This document shows, piece by piece, positions 23,412-33,614 of a stretch of DNA of 64,000 nt. Where the stretch lies: contig OZ218956.1 in NCBI GenBank assembly GCA_965112735.1, positions 2,418,001-2,482,000 of the forward strand. The letters are read 5' to 3'. How positions within the stretch are numbered: position 1 is the first letter of the stretch; the number at the start of each line of letters is the position of its first letter. Under the pieces are notes generated by a model. The model was given only the letters and a program-made list of their open reading frames with translations, made no database searches and had not been told where the DNA came from. The position numbers and the translations under genes are program-made. This DNA comes from Phaeosaccion multiseriatum. Lineage: Eukaryota > Ochrophyta, other classes.

Positions 23412-24184
23412 TCGGAGGAGGAAACGTCTGTACGCACCTAAAGGGGTCCGGGTCTTCCAGCAGCGTCTCAGATGCGATGACGGAGAGGTCTGTCCGAGGG
23501 TGTGACCAGGTCATCTTGGGGGAGAATTTCGGGTGCGTGGCCCCAATCACGGTTGTAAAGAGGTCCTGGAATAATACGTAGCACTCGGCGTCTGCCGCCC
23601 ACAGGCCTGTACCAGTGAGAAAGGGGGGTCGGTGTGAGAGTGTGTGTGTTGAGTGCTTGAGTGGGGGTGAGCTGAGCAGTCACGACATGCAACGAGAAGG
23701 TGCGGTGTATGTTTTTTTCCACATTGTGTGTGGGCCAACACTGCCACCCTTCCCGCTCCATACACCCGCGCCACCATGACCCATAGAGGCTCTTTACGAT
23801 CGGAGGGTGTTGAGCGCCCAGTAAGCTCCATACTAATCAGTCGGGTGCAGACCGAAGCGAGAAAAGGCCCTCATTCACTCAATGACGCTCCACGTCCTCC
23901 TCTCCTCTCCCTCTCCTCGAGCCGCCCCATCTGTCCGCACCTATCGGGTCGTGTGCCCACGCGACGCCTCCTGCTATGCAGTCCGCGAGAGTGCAGCCCT
24001 TGTCCGTCACCAGCCCGCACATGAAACCGTACATATCGCGAGTCAAGAAGCGCGACACGAGAGACCGACAACCGGGGGCAAACACGGGGAAGGGCAGAGA
24101 GGCCATGGACTCGTCGTCGTCGTCCTGATCATACTCGCCATAGTCGTCCTCGTTGCCTTTCTCCTCGCCATGCAAGTCCTCCAT
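20452..24184 (-). CDS. Phosphagen (arginine/creatine) kinase homologue, active site apparently degenerate
   Basis: Exons in transcript order: 24184-23941, 23606-23438, 23166-23044, 22597-22424, 22111-21862, 21441-21340, 21078-20944, 20727-20452; all phases match, about 490 residues (the seventh acceptor may instead be at 21066). Both family domains are present. The N-terminal helical domain has LWAADAECYVLFQDLF. The catalytic domain has YIPSVRISAGRNIVGFPF, LEGELHG, WPLGRGLFFT, VWVNEEEHIRVI and LTASPTNVGT. Compared with active arginine kinases, the catalytic Cys of the CPTNxGT motif is Ser, the second Arg of RVRCGR is Ser, the Arg after NLGT is Ser, and the RGTRGEHTEA loop is replaced by a Ser/Gly stretch. 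The Glu of NEEEH and its nearby Arg remain. A Gln-rich C-terminal extension is added. Fold assignment is strong; phosphotransfer activity is doubtful. Confidence 0.85.
21705..21861. repeat. (AACT)n degenerate array
   Basis: AACT, AACC and AAGT units occupy the phosphagen-kinase-like intron between 21441 and 21862 and run into the predicted donor, which reads GTTAGT on the transcript strand. Confidence 0.85.
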
Positions 24185-25100
24185 ATTATATCTTTGCTGT
24201 CTCTCCCTTCTCTCTCTGGTCCCCCTCCAACTTTCTCACTTCAAACTGTTACTTTTAGAGAGGGATCGGATCCCGACACTAGGTACATATTGCTCCTCTT
24301 CCCCCCCTTCCCTCCTGTTCTCATTCTTCTCTCCTCTTGGAAGGGGAAGCCTCCATCAATGCACACAGAAAGAGAGCAGGAGGGGAGAAGCGCCGCAAGC
24401 CCAGTAGCAGGCCAGGGGAAGGCTGAGGAGTAGCCAGTAACAGGCAGGGCATGATCTCCGTGCCCCTCCTCCCAGTCTCTGTGGTGGGCATGACTTTGGC
24501 GTCTTTTTCTCTTCATGAGGGCGCGAGTCCTTGTGGGATGGTGCGCAGGTCTCTATTTACCACGAAGCTCGTGTGCAGCTGCTGATGCATCTACTAATGG
24601 GTCCTCACGGCTGGCGTATCTTTGCAGCCCTCGATTCCTAAGGTGGGCGAGCATGGAGAGGAATCTTCTTTGTACGACCCCTTACCTTCTTACCTGCGCC
24701 TGAGAGTGACGATGAGAGCCGACTTGCCAATGATCACTATAGCACTGGGTACTGAATCAACCCTCTTCCTTCGGGGAGGGGCTCCTGATGAGAATGGCGG
24801 AAATTTGTTTCCCCAACCAGATGAGGCGAAGGCTCAGGCTGCTTGTACCCGTGTTTGTTTTGCTCCCTACACCTGTCTCCCTCTCTTCTCTCTCTCTCTT
24901 TGTGTGTGTGTGTATTCGGGATTGGACGTGGCAGTTGAAGCTTCCCCCCTCCCCCCCCCACCGCAGTGGTGCGTGATGACACTCAACAACTCAATGCTTT
25001 AGGAAGTGCCGTATGAGAGACTATGGGCCAAAATGGCCCGGGCGTCGTGCTTACACCGAGTAGTCTGACACCTTGACCTGTGGGGCTTTCCCAACTGCAC

Positions 25101-25164
<64 letters not shown>

Positions 25165-25185
25165 CTGGACAATGCTTCGAACACG
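24185..25185. promoter_or_regulatory. Intergenic region between divergent phosphagen-kinase-like and SfsA genes
   Basis: About 1 kb between the two start codons, containing a (CA)n run at about 25099-25162 close to the SfsA start. No coding sequence or named element was recognised. Confidence 0.4.
25099..25162. repeat. (CA)n microsatellite
   Basis: Near-perfect CA repeat with one AAA interruption, ending about 24 bases before the predicted SfsA-family start codon. Confidence 0.95.
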
Positions 25186-26260
25186 ATGCCCGCCTCTGAC
25201 CGCATATCGACGCTCGTCATTGGCGCCTTTCTGTTTGCCCCGCCCCCCTTGTCTTGTTTCGTTCGTGTTTTCGCACCCAACGCAACCAGCAGCCCCTCCA
25301 AGGCACACGGCTGTGCGTCTGACGTCGTGACACACCGGACAGAGTCTGCGCCTGCTGCTACTCGAGCTGTACCTGGGGGCCTCCACCGCCCGACCTTCGA
25401 CCTCGCCTCCGCCCTGCCTCACTCTGCTCCTCGCATCGGGAGTAGAGGGCTGACCACCATGGCGTTTCTGCGCTCGGGTCGCGTTCTCCAGGACGGCTCA
25501 CCACCTTCTCGGAAGAGAAAAGTGGGGGCAACGGCGATGGAGCCATCCTCACGCTCAGCGCCGCCCCCTCGCTCGTCTCGCCGATTTTCATCAACAGCAG
25601 CAGCACCAGCGCCAACACTTGAAGGCGCACCACCACCAACACCTTCTGACGCCGCCTCCCCGACGAAATCAGAATCACCCTCGGCGGGCCACACACGAGG
25701 CGGGGGGCAGCGCCTAGGAGCCACCAAGGCAAGGCGCACCACACGCACCGCACCCCTTTCTTCCACTTCGGCAGCGACTTTGCCCTCCGCCTCCTCCTCC
25801 TCCTCCTCCTCCTCCTCCTCCTCCTCCTCCTCTTCCTCGACTCCTCCTCGCAAGGGGTCAGTCGCACCGCGGATCTCCCCCATGGCGTCGAGTGCCTCGT
25901 TGTTGGAGACCTTGTCCCAGCCCACGTCCGTTTCAGAAACAATGACTTCTTCGCCGGCGGCAGCAGGGGCAGGGACTGCTCCTCCTGTGGTCCTGCTGGA
26001 CTTGGGCAGACTTGTGGCGGCGACAGTGATCAAGAGGCCCTCCGCCCACATTCGCTCGCCTTTTGTCGCGGACGTGAGTCTTCTTCGCGTGGGCGTGGAC
26101 AGCGGGTCTCCTGCCGGAAGTGGCGGTGCGGGCGTGGACGCTGCAGGGGAGGAGGAGACGGAAGCAACAGCAACAGCAACAGCAACAACGTTAATGGCTC
26201 ACTCTCCTTCTCTCGATTGCGCTGGGATGATAACCTCAGGTAAGGGAGGTTTCGCGCTCG

Positions 26261-26292
<32 letters not shown>

Positions 26293-27800
26293 GTGTATAA
26301 AGCAGTGTGAGAGGGACAAAAAACGCCCCAAGTAGTAGTCCCGCTCTTGTTTCTCTACTCGTCCTCTTCCCCCCCCTCGCCTGCATGCACTTAATTCTCT
26401 GCTGGCCCAGCCCACCCCGTGGCTCACTAACATACGCCCTCAACCACCCTTGCTTTCTTCTTTGTCCTCATTTCGTCGCCTCCCTCGGCCGTTCACACAC
26501 AGGCAAGCGCGTGCTGGTGAAGAAGAATGCGGCGGGCGGCACCACCAAGACCAGTCACGCCATCCAACTCGCCCTCGAGGACCGAGAGGTGAGGTGCGCC
26601 TCTTTGCTGGTCGATGCCAATGGCTATGTCGGTTTCAAAATCGATGGCTACGTCTGCGTGCAATATAGCCATCCATGCCATTTTGTTTTTGTTTTTATTT
26701 GATCCCTAGTACTCTGACTTCTTGCCCTATGTTTTTAAAACAAGCGCATATCGTAGCAAGTACGAGTGGGGAGAGCGAGCTTTGTCCCCATGGGCCCTCG
26801 CTACTTGCATCAATCAATTCAACGGTTTCGCGTGAGCACTTCCAACGTATGTTTTCCTCTTGTCGTAGTCGTAATCGAAATCAAATCCTCTCACCCTCTT
26901 CCCCCGTTGTCCCTTTTGGCCTGTATCTCCAACTGCCCTTTCTTCCTGCGCAGGACGGTCTTGCGAGTGTGGTGGGTGCTCATCCGCAGCTCGCAGAGAA
27001 GCTTGTCAAGCGTTTGCTTGAGCTGCGCCTCATTCCTGAGCTCTGCGTCGCCAAGGATGAGGAGAAGGTGCAGCAGCAGAAGAAGAAGAAGAAGGAGGAG
27101 GAGGGGGGGGGGGAGGGGGGGGAAGGCCGGGCTGAGGCGGACGGGAAGGAGGGCAAGAAGGGCAAGGGCAAGAAAGAGCGAAAGCAGGGCTCGAGCCTGG
27201 GCACCGTGGCGTACAGTGTGGCCAGTCAGGTAACGTATGGAGATAGTCGGGTGGACTTTGTCCTTACTCACGAAGACGCCAGCAAGAGCACGACGCTCCT
27301 GGAGGTAAAGAACTGCGTCGGGGCAGACTACCCAGCAGGTAGGTCGTGTGTGTATGCGTGTGCGTGTGTACGTGCGTGTCTATGTGTGTGTGTGGTGTGT
27401 GTGTGTGTGCGCATGTGCGTGTATTGGCAGTGGAGCAAATGTCGATGTATGCGGACAGTAGTTTGACGTGTAGGTAAGTAGATAAGATGCGTTTTGCCCT
27501 CCCCACTGTACTCTTGATGTGGATGAATGATGCATGCCTGCTCTGAACCACCAACGCCTTAACCCTCTCCAATGACCCCCTTACGTCCGCCCCTCCGTGT
27601 TCCCGTTCCCCTCCTCTCCCCCCGTGTCCCTGCATTCCTCATCAGGCCAAGTGCCTCCTCACCGCTCCCCGGTGGGTGTGTACGAGAGTTCTTCCCCGCC
27701 GCCCTACACGCGCACTGCCATCTTCCCTCACGGCTCCAAAAAGAAGCCCGTCAATGTCGTTAGCGACCGCGCCATTAAGCACGTGTGGCACCTCACCACT

Positions 27801-27831
<31 letters not shown>

Positions 27832-28083
27832 GTGGGCAGGCTGAGGGGCGTGATACAGTCGATACTGCCCGAGACAGCGAAGGGAGCGAGGGTGAAGGGG
27901 TCGGAGGTGGCGAGGAGAGGAAAACGCGCTCGGCAGTGCTCTTTCTTGTGACGCGCTCCGACTGCGACGCCTTCCGTCCCTGCCACGAAGCGTGCCCCCT
28001 CTTTGCGAGCGTTCTACAGAACGCAGAGCGGGAGGGGGTGATAGTGCTCGCGTACGACGTGCAGTGGGACATCCGCGCCGTAC

Positions 28084-28128
<45 letters not shown>

Positions 28129-28466
28129 TGGTGGGTGATAGCAATCGCGATGAAGACGACAGCGTGGAAGGCGGGGGTGGGACTGCAGCTGCTGGTGGTG
28201 CTGCCAGAGTTGTTCATCCCTCCGGTTCTTCCTCTTGCTCGGGCCATCCGGAGGAAGAGTACGCGACGTACGACGTCAAGGCCTTGTTGGGCAGGCGCCT
28301 CCCCGTGGTGTATGGAGAGCAAGTGGAGGCGGTGGTGGACAAGGCGTGGCTCAAGGAGGTGTTGGCTTTTAACAAGGCGGGGTCCGGGAGGACTACCAGC
28401 AGCCGCAGTAGCAGCAGCAGCAGGAAGGGCGCGAAGAAGGGCGCGAAGAGAGCAAATAAGGGCTGA
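25186..28466 (+). CDS. SfsA-family protein (sugar fermentation stimulation A-like) with long N-terminal extension
   Basis: SfsA proteins pair an OB-like N-terminal domain with a PD-(D/E)XK nuclease-like fold; their biochemical role is poorly defined. Exons: 25186-26239, 26503-26588, 26954-27338, 27646-28466; phases match, 781 residues. Matches to family motifs: FVADVSLLRVG then LMAHSPSLDCAGMI (near residues 290-345); YGDSRVDFVL with LLEVKNC (about 474-500), giving the D and E-x-K residues; AIFPHG, then SDRAIKHVWHL, in place of FPDAVTxRGxKHL; and FLVTRSDCDAFRP. The family is usually about 230 residues. Here a Ser-rich head of about 280 residues, a Lys/Glu insert, and poly-Gln and poly-Ala inserts triple that. 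The hydrophobic first 30 residues (LVIGAFLF, then RVFAPN) could be an organelle-targeting signal. A start at an internal ATG remains possible. Confidence 0.82.
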
Positions 28467-28581
28467 AACTCGAGCTCGCTGGCAGAGGCAGAGTCGGCGA
28501 GGAATGTACAAAAGGCGTTAGGAGGGAGGGCGTTGGAACGACCTTTGGTCCTGTTATCTTCTCTACTCCTCGTTGTGATAA

Positions 28582-28582
<1 letters not shown>

Positions 28583-28648
<66 letters not shown>
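28583..28648. repeat. (TA)n microsatellite
   Basis: About 33 TA units roughly 120 bp after the SfsA-family stop codon, probably in or just beyond its 3' UTR. Confidence 0.95.
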
Positions 28649-28649
<1 letters not shown>

Positions 28650-29194
28650 GCTTTTTCGCCTGAATCAAGTCCTTACTGTCTGTGTATGGCTGGGCGAGGA
28701 GCGCGGCTCAGTGGGAAGGCGCGACGGGAAGTCTACCTACCACCCCTTGTCTCTTCTCCCCACCACCACCACATGCTTTCTTGACTGTCACCGTCCTCTC
28801 AGCCCCTCCCTTGCATCTGAAACCTCACCCTATTTTGCCCGACTGAAGAGGGGAAGAGGTAAGGTAGGGAGAGAGACACGAGAGAGAGGAGGAGGAGGAG
28901 GAGGAGGAGGAGGAGGAGGAGGAGAGCAGAGCGAGAAAGGCAGAAGGGGAACAGGACATCAATCCTAATGTGTGAGTGAATGAGCCTAGGCCTCGTCTGG
29001 TCTGGCAGTGCCTTTGCTCCGACGGTGGGCCTCCACCAGGCAGGTTGGTCAGGGCCTGAAGAGTGCCGATAGGGCCGTGTTGCTATGGCCTATGGCGTGC
29101 TGAAGCCGCAGCTTCCGAAAACGGAACTTGGCAATTCATTCACTCAGTCACTGAGCGAAGAGCAAGCCTAATCGGCCCTGGACTTGATCAAGGT

Positions 29195-29335
29195 ATGCGC
29201 CGACCATAATCAGTAATCAGGCCTGGGGCCGGCCATAACCAACTATCAGGCCGGCTGGCGCCGAACAAAAGGAGTAATCAGGCCTGGCTCGGCCAGAATC
29301 AATAATCAGATAATCAAGTCCAGGGCCGAAGGCAG
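29195..29335. repeat. TAATCAG/GGCCGGCTGGCGCCGG palindromic repeat field, copy 1
   Basis: Several imperfect units of about 35-45 bp, each with TAATCAGT-like and GGCCGGC-like inverted words. The same words recur at 31180-31350. Confidence 0.7.
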
Positions 29336-29424
29336 ACTCCAGTGGCTGGGCAGATCTGAGGCCAATGGTGACACGGCGTGTACCACAGCCACGGCCCAAC
29401 ACTCTTTCGGCTCCGCCGCTTTCC

Positions 29425-30735
29425 TTCTTCTTGTGCATGCATCTACCTAGCTGCTGCTGACTCGGCTCGTGGAGCATGCATCATGATGGCTCAGCAGATG
29501 AATCCTTCTCCTCCTGCTTCGAGCCCCCCGCCGCGTCGGTCTCTCCTCGCGCTTTCCTCTGTGACCAGTATGGTACAGTGCCGCAGCAGGTCGAGGGCTG
29601 GACGAAAGCCGAAGGTGACATCTCTCAGCAACAAGAGGTGGCACGTAGCTGCACGCCTATCCGTGTGGCTGATGCGCTGAAAAAGGAAGAACCTTACTCG
29701 TACCCATCATACTTGCCATGCTCTTCAAAGTATTATGGGAAGTGATGGTCGAAAAATCCCTTCGATTGAGTGAACCTCTTAAAAGCAAGTAGAACACTCC
29801 CAATTCCCAGCCCAAGCAGACCATTCTGACCAATACCATTGCAACAGAGGGTCGCTGAATCAGCCACGTCTTCATTGGGTCAACGAGGGTCAAAGGGGAA
29901 ACGGTACCTGCAAACCAGATCGCGAATAGAAAACCCCTCATATACCGGCACTGCGTCTGGATCTTGCGCAAGTCTGGAGAGAGCAAGGGCATCGTCTTCA
30001 GCATACGCAGCAAGCAGGTGGTCGCTACGGCAATCGCCCCGAAGCATGGGCTGATAACGGGCACCGCCAGAGACCAGACGGTCCAGAAGGCCGTGTACCC
30101 TGGGTGAAGACACAGTACAACGCCCGAGGCTAACCCTGTTAAAGCCATGAAAGCGGGGATGAACCAAAAGCGGCGCTCCACAAAGTTCCGAAGCCGGAGT
30201 ACGGCAGGTGTTCGGTGCAGGAGGCTCCGCGGAAGGGCAGCAAGCCAGAGACGAACAACCATCCAAGCGAGTATTTCGCAGCCGCACATGACGAATATAA
30301 CAAAGCACCAGGCCAGCGACTGGTCCAGAGGCCCTTTTCCACTTGAGAATCTTCTGATAGAGACGAGCAAGGCTGTCGTGGAAACGAGAAAACAAAGCAC
30401 TACCCCCGTCAATCTGGTTTGCGCTACACCAGTCTTCGTCTCCCGCAGCAGTGCCCTCAACCCTCCCTTACGCCAGACGTGCCTTCCGAGGACGTACACC
30501 ATATCGACCAGGACGGCTACAAGGCCGACTAGAAGCACCATCTCGGGAACATCGAGGTACGTCTTGGCTACACAGGCACTCTCTCCCATTATATTTGTGT
30601 CGTAAAAGCGGTCCCCGCAGCCGGAGCAAGTCCCCGTAGCTTCATCGCACAAACCTTCGCTGTGGCTCACACGGCCGAAAGTTGCGGCGGCTTCGTCGCG
30701 GCATGCCAGCACGCACGCAGACATCCTTGACACCA
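29425..30735. repeat. Segmental duplication, copy 1
   Basis: About 1.3 kb closely similar to 32313-33614, covering the seven-helix gene and about 230 bp downstream of its stop. Similarity stops abruptly at both edges. Confidence 0.85.
29657..30724 (-). CDS. Seven-helix membrane protein, unknown function (tandem copy 1)
   Basis: About 355 residues in one open frame. The first ATG is at 30724; in-frame codons upstream (GTG at 30736) suggest there could be an upstream exon. A short Cys-rich N-terminus (CRDEAAATFG, CDEATGTCSGCGD, CVAK) is followed by about seven hydrophobic segments. Examples are VPEMVLLVGLVAVLVDMVYV, RLTGVVLCFLVSTTALLVSI, FWFIPAFMALTGLASGVVLC and VAMVLVRMVCLGWELGVFYL. The Cys-rich head resembles the juxtamembrane piece of large stramenopile surface proteins, so this may be the 3' part of a larger ancestral gene. 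No family was recognised. The frame is conserved against the second copy, which supports real coding. Confidence 0.65.
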   Translation of the reverse strand: MSACVLACRDEAAATFGRVSHSEGLCDEATGTCSGCGDRFYDTNIMGESACVAKTYLDVPEMVLLVGLVAVLVDMVYVLGRHVWRKGGLRALLRETKTGVAQTRLTGVVLCFLVSTTALLVSIRRFSSGKGPLDQSLAWCFVIFVMCGCEILAWMVVRLWLAALPRSLLHRTPAVLRLRNFVERRFWFIPAFMALTGLASGVVLCLHPGYTAFWTVWSLAVPVISPCFGAIAVATTCLLRMLKTMPLLSPDLRKIQTQCRYMRGFLFAIWFAGTVSPLTLVDPMKTWLIQRPSVAMVLVRMVCLGWELGVFYLLLRGSLNRRDFSTITSHNTLKSMASMMGTSKVLPFSAHQPHG

Positions 30736-31179
30736 CTGTCTTTCAGGCCGTCCTCCCCAATTATCCTTGTTGTGTTTCGGATTTGAGGGCCAAGGGTATT
30801 ATTATTATTATTATTAAGGTGTACAAGAGAGAGGGGGGCTGAAACTGTTTTTCGCCCTCCAGTGCCATCTTTGCGGTTTCTTTTTTTAATTTTTTAATGC
30901 TTTTTTTGGCGCGTTTTTTACTCGGGCTTGAAGGACCACAACTGCTACATGCAAGCAGCAGTAATGGCTTAGTGAAGGCTTGTTCACGGCAGGAAGGTGG
31001 CAGCAGGGCTGGTAGTAGCACAGGAGTTAAGAAAAGAGAGAAAAAACAGCACGCCACCACCACCAGCAGAGACAAATGGAGGGGAATGAAGGAGCTGTAG
31101 GGGGGGCAGCACAAAAGGATGGAACAGCACCACCTATGTGACAGTCCTGAAGAGATTTCTTCGACCCTGGACAAGATTA

Positions 31180-31350
31180 CGGTGTGCACCGGCCGTAATC
31201 AGTAATCAGCTTTATGCTGACGCATAATCAGTAATCAGGCCGGCTGGTCACCGGCGGTAATCAGCAACCAGGCCGGCTGGCGCCGGCCATTTCCTCGGGC
31301 CATAATCAGTAATCAGGCCGGCTGGCGCCGGCCGTAATCAGTAAATCAGA
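31180..31350. repeat. TAATCAG/GGCCGGCTGGCGCCGG palindromic repeat field, copy 2
   Basis: At least four units alternating TAATCAGTAATCAG with GGCCGGCTGGCGCCGGCC-type palindromes. It lies upstream of seven-helix copy 1 on its strand. Confidence 0.75.
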
Positions 31351-32312
31351 AGGGAGGGGTACAGGGCTGTCAGAATACGAGTGGAAAGGCCGCAGGAGCG
31401 CACGACGACGATGACAGTGATTGGGACGACGAGACTTGGACGCAAGCCGGTGCTCTGGCATATGCAGCCGCTGCTTCGGTGCAACCAGCGACCGCTTCGA
31501 AAACTGGCACTCAAGCGAGAGTGGAGGCTGAGCTTGCAACAATCGCCGCAGCTCAAGAGGAGAGGCGGAAACAATTGCAGACAGCTTAGCAGGGATTGAA
31601 AAACGAGAAGGCGGATGTAGAAGCTGATTACAAAGTTCGAGGAGGACGAGGCCAGCCCCTGTAGGGAATAAGCGAGAAGCTGCGGTTGATTGGTGGCTGC
31701 AGCTATGAAAGGAATTGATGAGGATTTGAGGATTTGCTGCTCCCAGCGGAGCAGGAAGAGAAGCGAAAGAAGGAGATGGAGGAGAGGAAGAAGAAGGGTA
31801 GATGGTGCAAGTGGTTGCCGCCCCTTGGTCGCACGTCTAAGCGGTACGTTCTCAATTATTCGGCTCCCCGCAGGGCTTCTCTGGCCCCCCGATAAGCAGA
31901 AGCCTGAGGCGGCCTGCGGCCGAAAGCAAGAAGCCCGGGGCTTGCCTGCGGCCAGAAGCCTGCATAATCTCCCCTCCCCCCCCCTGAGCCCCCCTGAGAA
32001 GCCTGAAGCCCAGACCGCTGGCCTGCGGCGCAGAAGCCCGAAGCCTGGAGGGGTCTATGGCACAGAAGCCCGGAGCCCGAGAGGCCCTGCGGGGGGCCGA
32101 AATTATCGCCTCTTCCTTCGTGATGTTTGGCTCCTCTTGTCCACGCCCCCCGCCCACCCCCCTCTTGGGCCGCCCTTTCTGAACATACCTTGACACACTT
32201 CTTCCCCCTGTTGTTGTCGCCCCCTTTTTTCGGCCCCTGTCTCCAGTCCTCCGCCTCGCTGTCCCCTGTCCCCCCCGTCTGCTGCCTTCCTTTTCCCTTG
32301 CTTCTTCTTGCG
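31351..32312. other. Spacer between the duplicated genes
   Basis: No supported gene. The stretch 31890-32100 carries imperfect GAAGCC/GGCCTGCGGCC units that could fold on themselves. The right end, from about 32313, begins the second duplicated segment. Confidence 0.5.
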
Positions 32313-33614
32313 CTCCTTCTTCTTGTGCTTGCATCTACCTAGCTGCTGCTGACTCGGCTCGTGGAGCATGCATCATGATGGCTCAGCAGATGAATCATTC
32401 TCCTCCTGCTTCGAGCCCCCCGCCGCGTCGGTCTCTCCTCGCGCTTTCCTCTGTGACCAGTATGGTACAGCCAGTGCCGCAGCAGGTCGAGGGCCGGACG
32501 AAAGCCGAAGGTGACATCTCTCAGCAAGAAGAGGTCGCACGTAGCTGCACGCCTACCCGTGTGACTGATGCGCTGAACATGGAAGAACCTTACTCGTAGG
32601 CCTACCGATCATACTTGCCATGCTCTTCAAAGAATTATGGGAAGTGATGGTCGAAGAATCTCCTCTTCGATTGAGTGAACCTCTTAAAAGCAAGTAGAAC
32701 ACTCCCAATTCCCAGCCCAAGCAGAGCATTCTGACCGATACCATTCCAGCAGAGGGTCGCTGAATCAGCCACGTCTTCATCGGGTCAACGAGGGTCATAG
32801 TGGAAACGCTACCTGCAAACCAGCACGCGCAAGTGAAAACCCTCATGTATCTGCAGTGCGTCTTGATCTTGCGCAAGTCTCGAGAGAGCGAGGGCATCGT
32901 CTTAAGCATGCGAAGCAGGCAGGTGGTGGCCACGAGAATAGCCCCGAAGCATGGGCTGATAACAGGCACCGCAAAAGCCCAGATGGTCCAGAAGGCCATG
33001 TACCCTGGGTGGAGAGACATTACAACGCCCGAGGCTATCCCTGCACAAACCATGAAAGCGGGGATGAACCAAAATCGGCGCTCCACAAAGTTCTGAAGCC
33101 GGAGTACGGCAGGTGTTCGGTGCAGGAGCCTCCGCGGAAGGGCAGCAAGCCAGAGGCGAACAACAAACCAAGCGTGTATTTCGCAGCACCACGCCAGCGT
33201 GTTGTCCAGCGGCCCTGTCCCACTTGAGAACCTTCGTGTAGAGATGAAAAAGGCTGCCATGGAAGAGAGAAAACAAATCACAGCCCCCAGCAATCTGGTT
33301 TGCGCTACACCGGACTTCGTCTCCACCAGTGCCCTCAACCCTCCCTTACGCCATACAAGCCTGCCGAGGACGTACACCATGTCGACCAGGACGGCTACAA
33401 GGCCGACCAGAAGCACCATCTCGGGAACATCGAGGTACGCCTTGGCTACACAGGCGCTCCCTCCCGCTATGTTTGTGTCGTAAAAGCCGTCCCCGCAGCC
33501 GGAGCAAGTCCCCGTAGCTTCATCGCACAAACCTTCACTGTGGCTCACACGGCCGAAAGTTGCGGCGGCTTCGTCGCGGCATGCCAGCACGCACGCAGAC
33601 ATCCTTGACACATC
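32313..33614. repeat. Segmental duplication, copy 2
   Basis: Matches 29425-30735 with scattered substitutions and small indels. The downstream, noncoding part has a 4-bp indel near 32470, whereas the coding part keeps its frame. Confidence 0.85.
32553..33602 (-). CDS. Seven-helix membrane protein, unknown function (tandem copy 2)
   Basis: Paralogue of the gene at 29657-30724, about 349 residues, same Cys-rich head and helices. Relative to copy 1 it lacks about eight residues around the third helix (LAWCCEIHAWFVVRLW against a longer LAWCFVIFVMCG segment) and gains single residues elsewhere, all without breaking the frame. Many codon differences are silent or conservative. The C-terminus is alike in both (SKVLPxSAHQxHG). 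No family was recognised; an upstream exon encoding a signal peptide may be missing. Confidence 0.65.
   Translation of the reverse strand: MSACVLACRDEAAATFGRVSHSEGLCDEATGTCSGCGDGFYDTNIAGGSACVAKAYLDVPEMVLLVGLVAVLVDMVYVLGRLVWRKGGLRALVETKSGVAQTRLLGAVICFLSSMAAFFISTRRFSSGTGPLDNTLAWCCEIHAWFVVRLWLAALPRRLLHRTPAVLRLQNFVERRFWFIPAFMVCAGIASGVVMSLHPGYMAFWTIWAFAVPVISPCFGAILVATTCLLRMLKTMPSLSRDLRKIKTHCRYMRVFTCACWFAGSVSTMTLVDPMKTWLIQRPSAGMVSVRMLCLGWELGVFYLLLRGSLNRRGDSSTITSHNSLKSMASMIGRPTSKVLPCSAHQSHG

Larger units (their letters stand above)
28467..29424. other. Intergenic, no gene recognised
   Basis: Contains a (TA)n run (28583-28648), a short (GGA)n run (28888-28923) and the start of a TAATCAG/GGCCGG palindromic repeat field from about 29195. 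No supported coding sequence. Confidence 0.5.

Noticed and set aside
29447-29644. Small ORF shared downstream of both seven-helix copies (also 32339-32527)
   Set aside because: Its frame is broken between copies by a 4-bp indel, so conservation reflects recent duplication rather than coding constraint.
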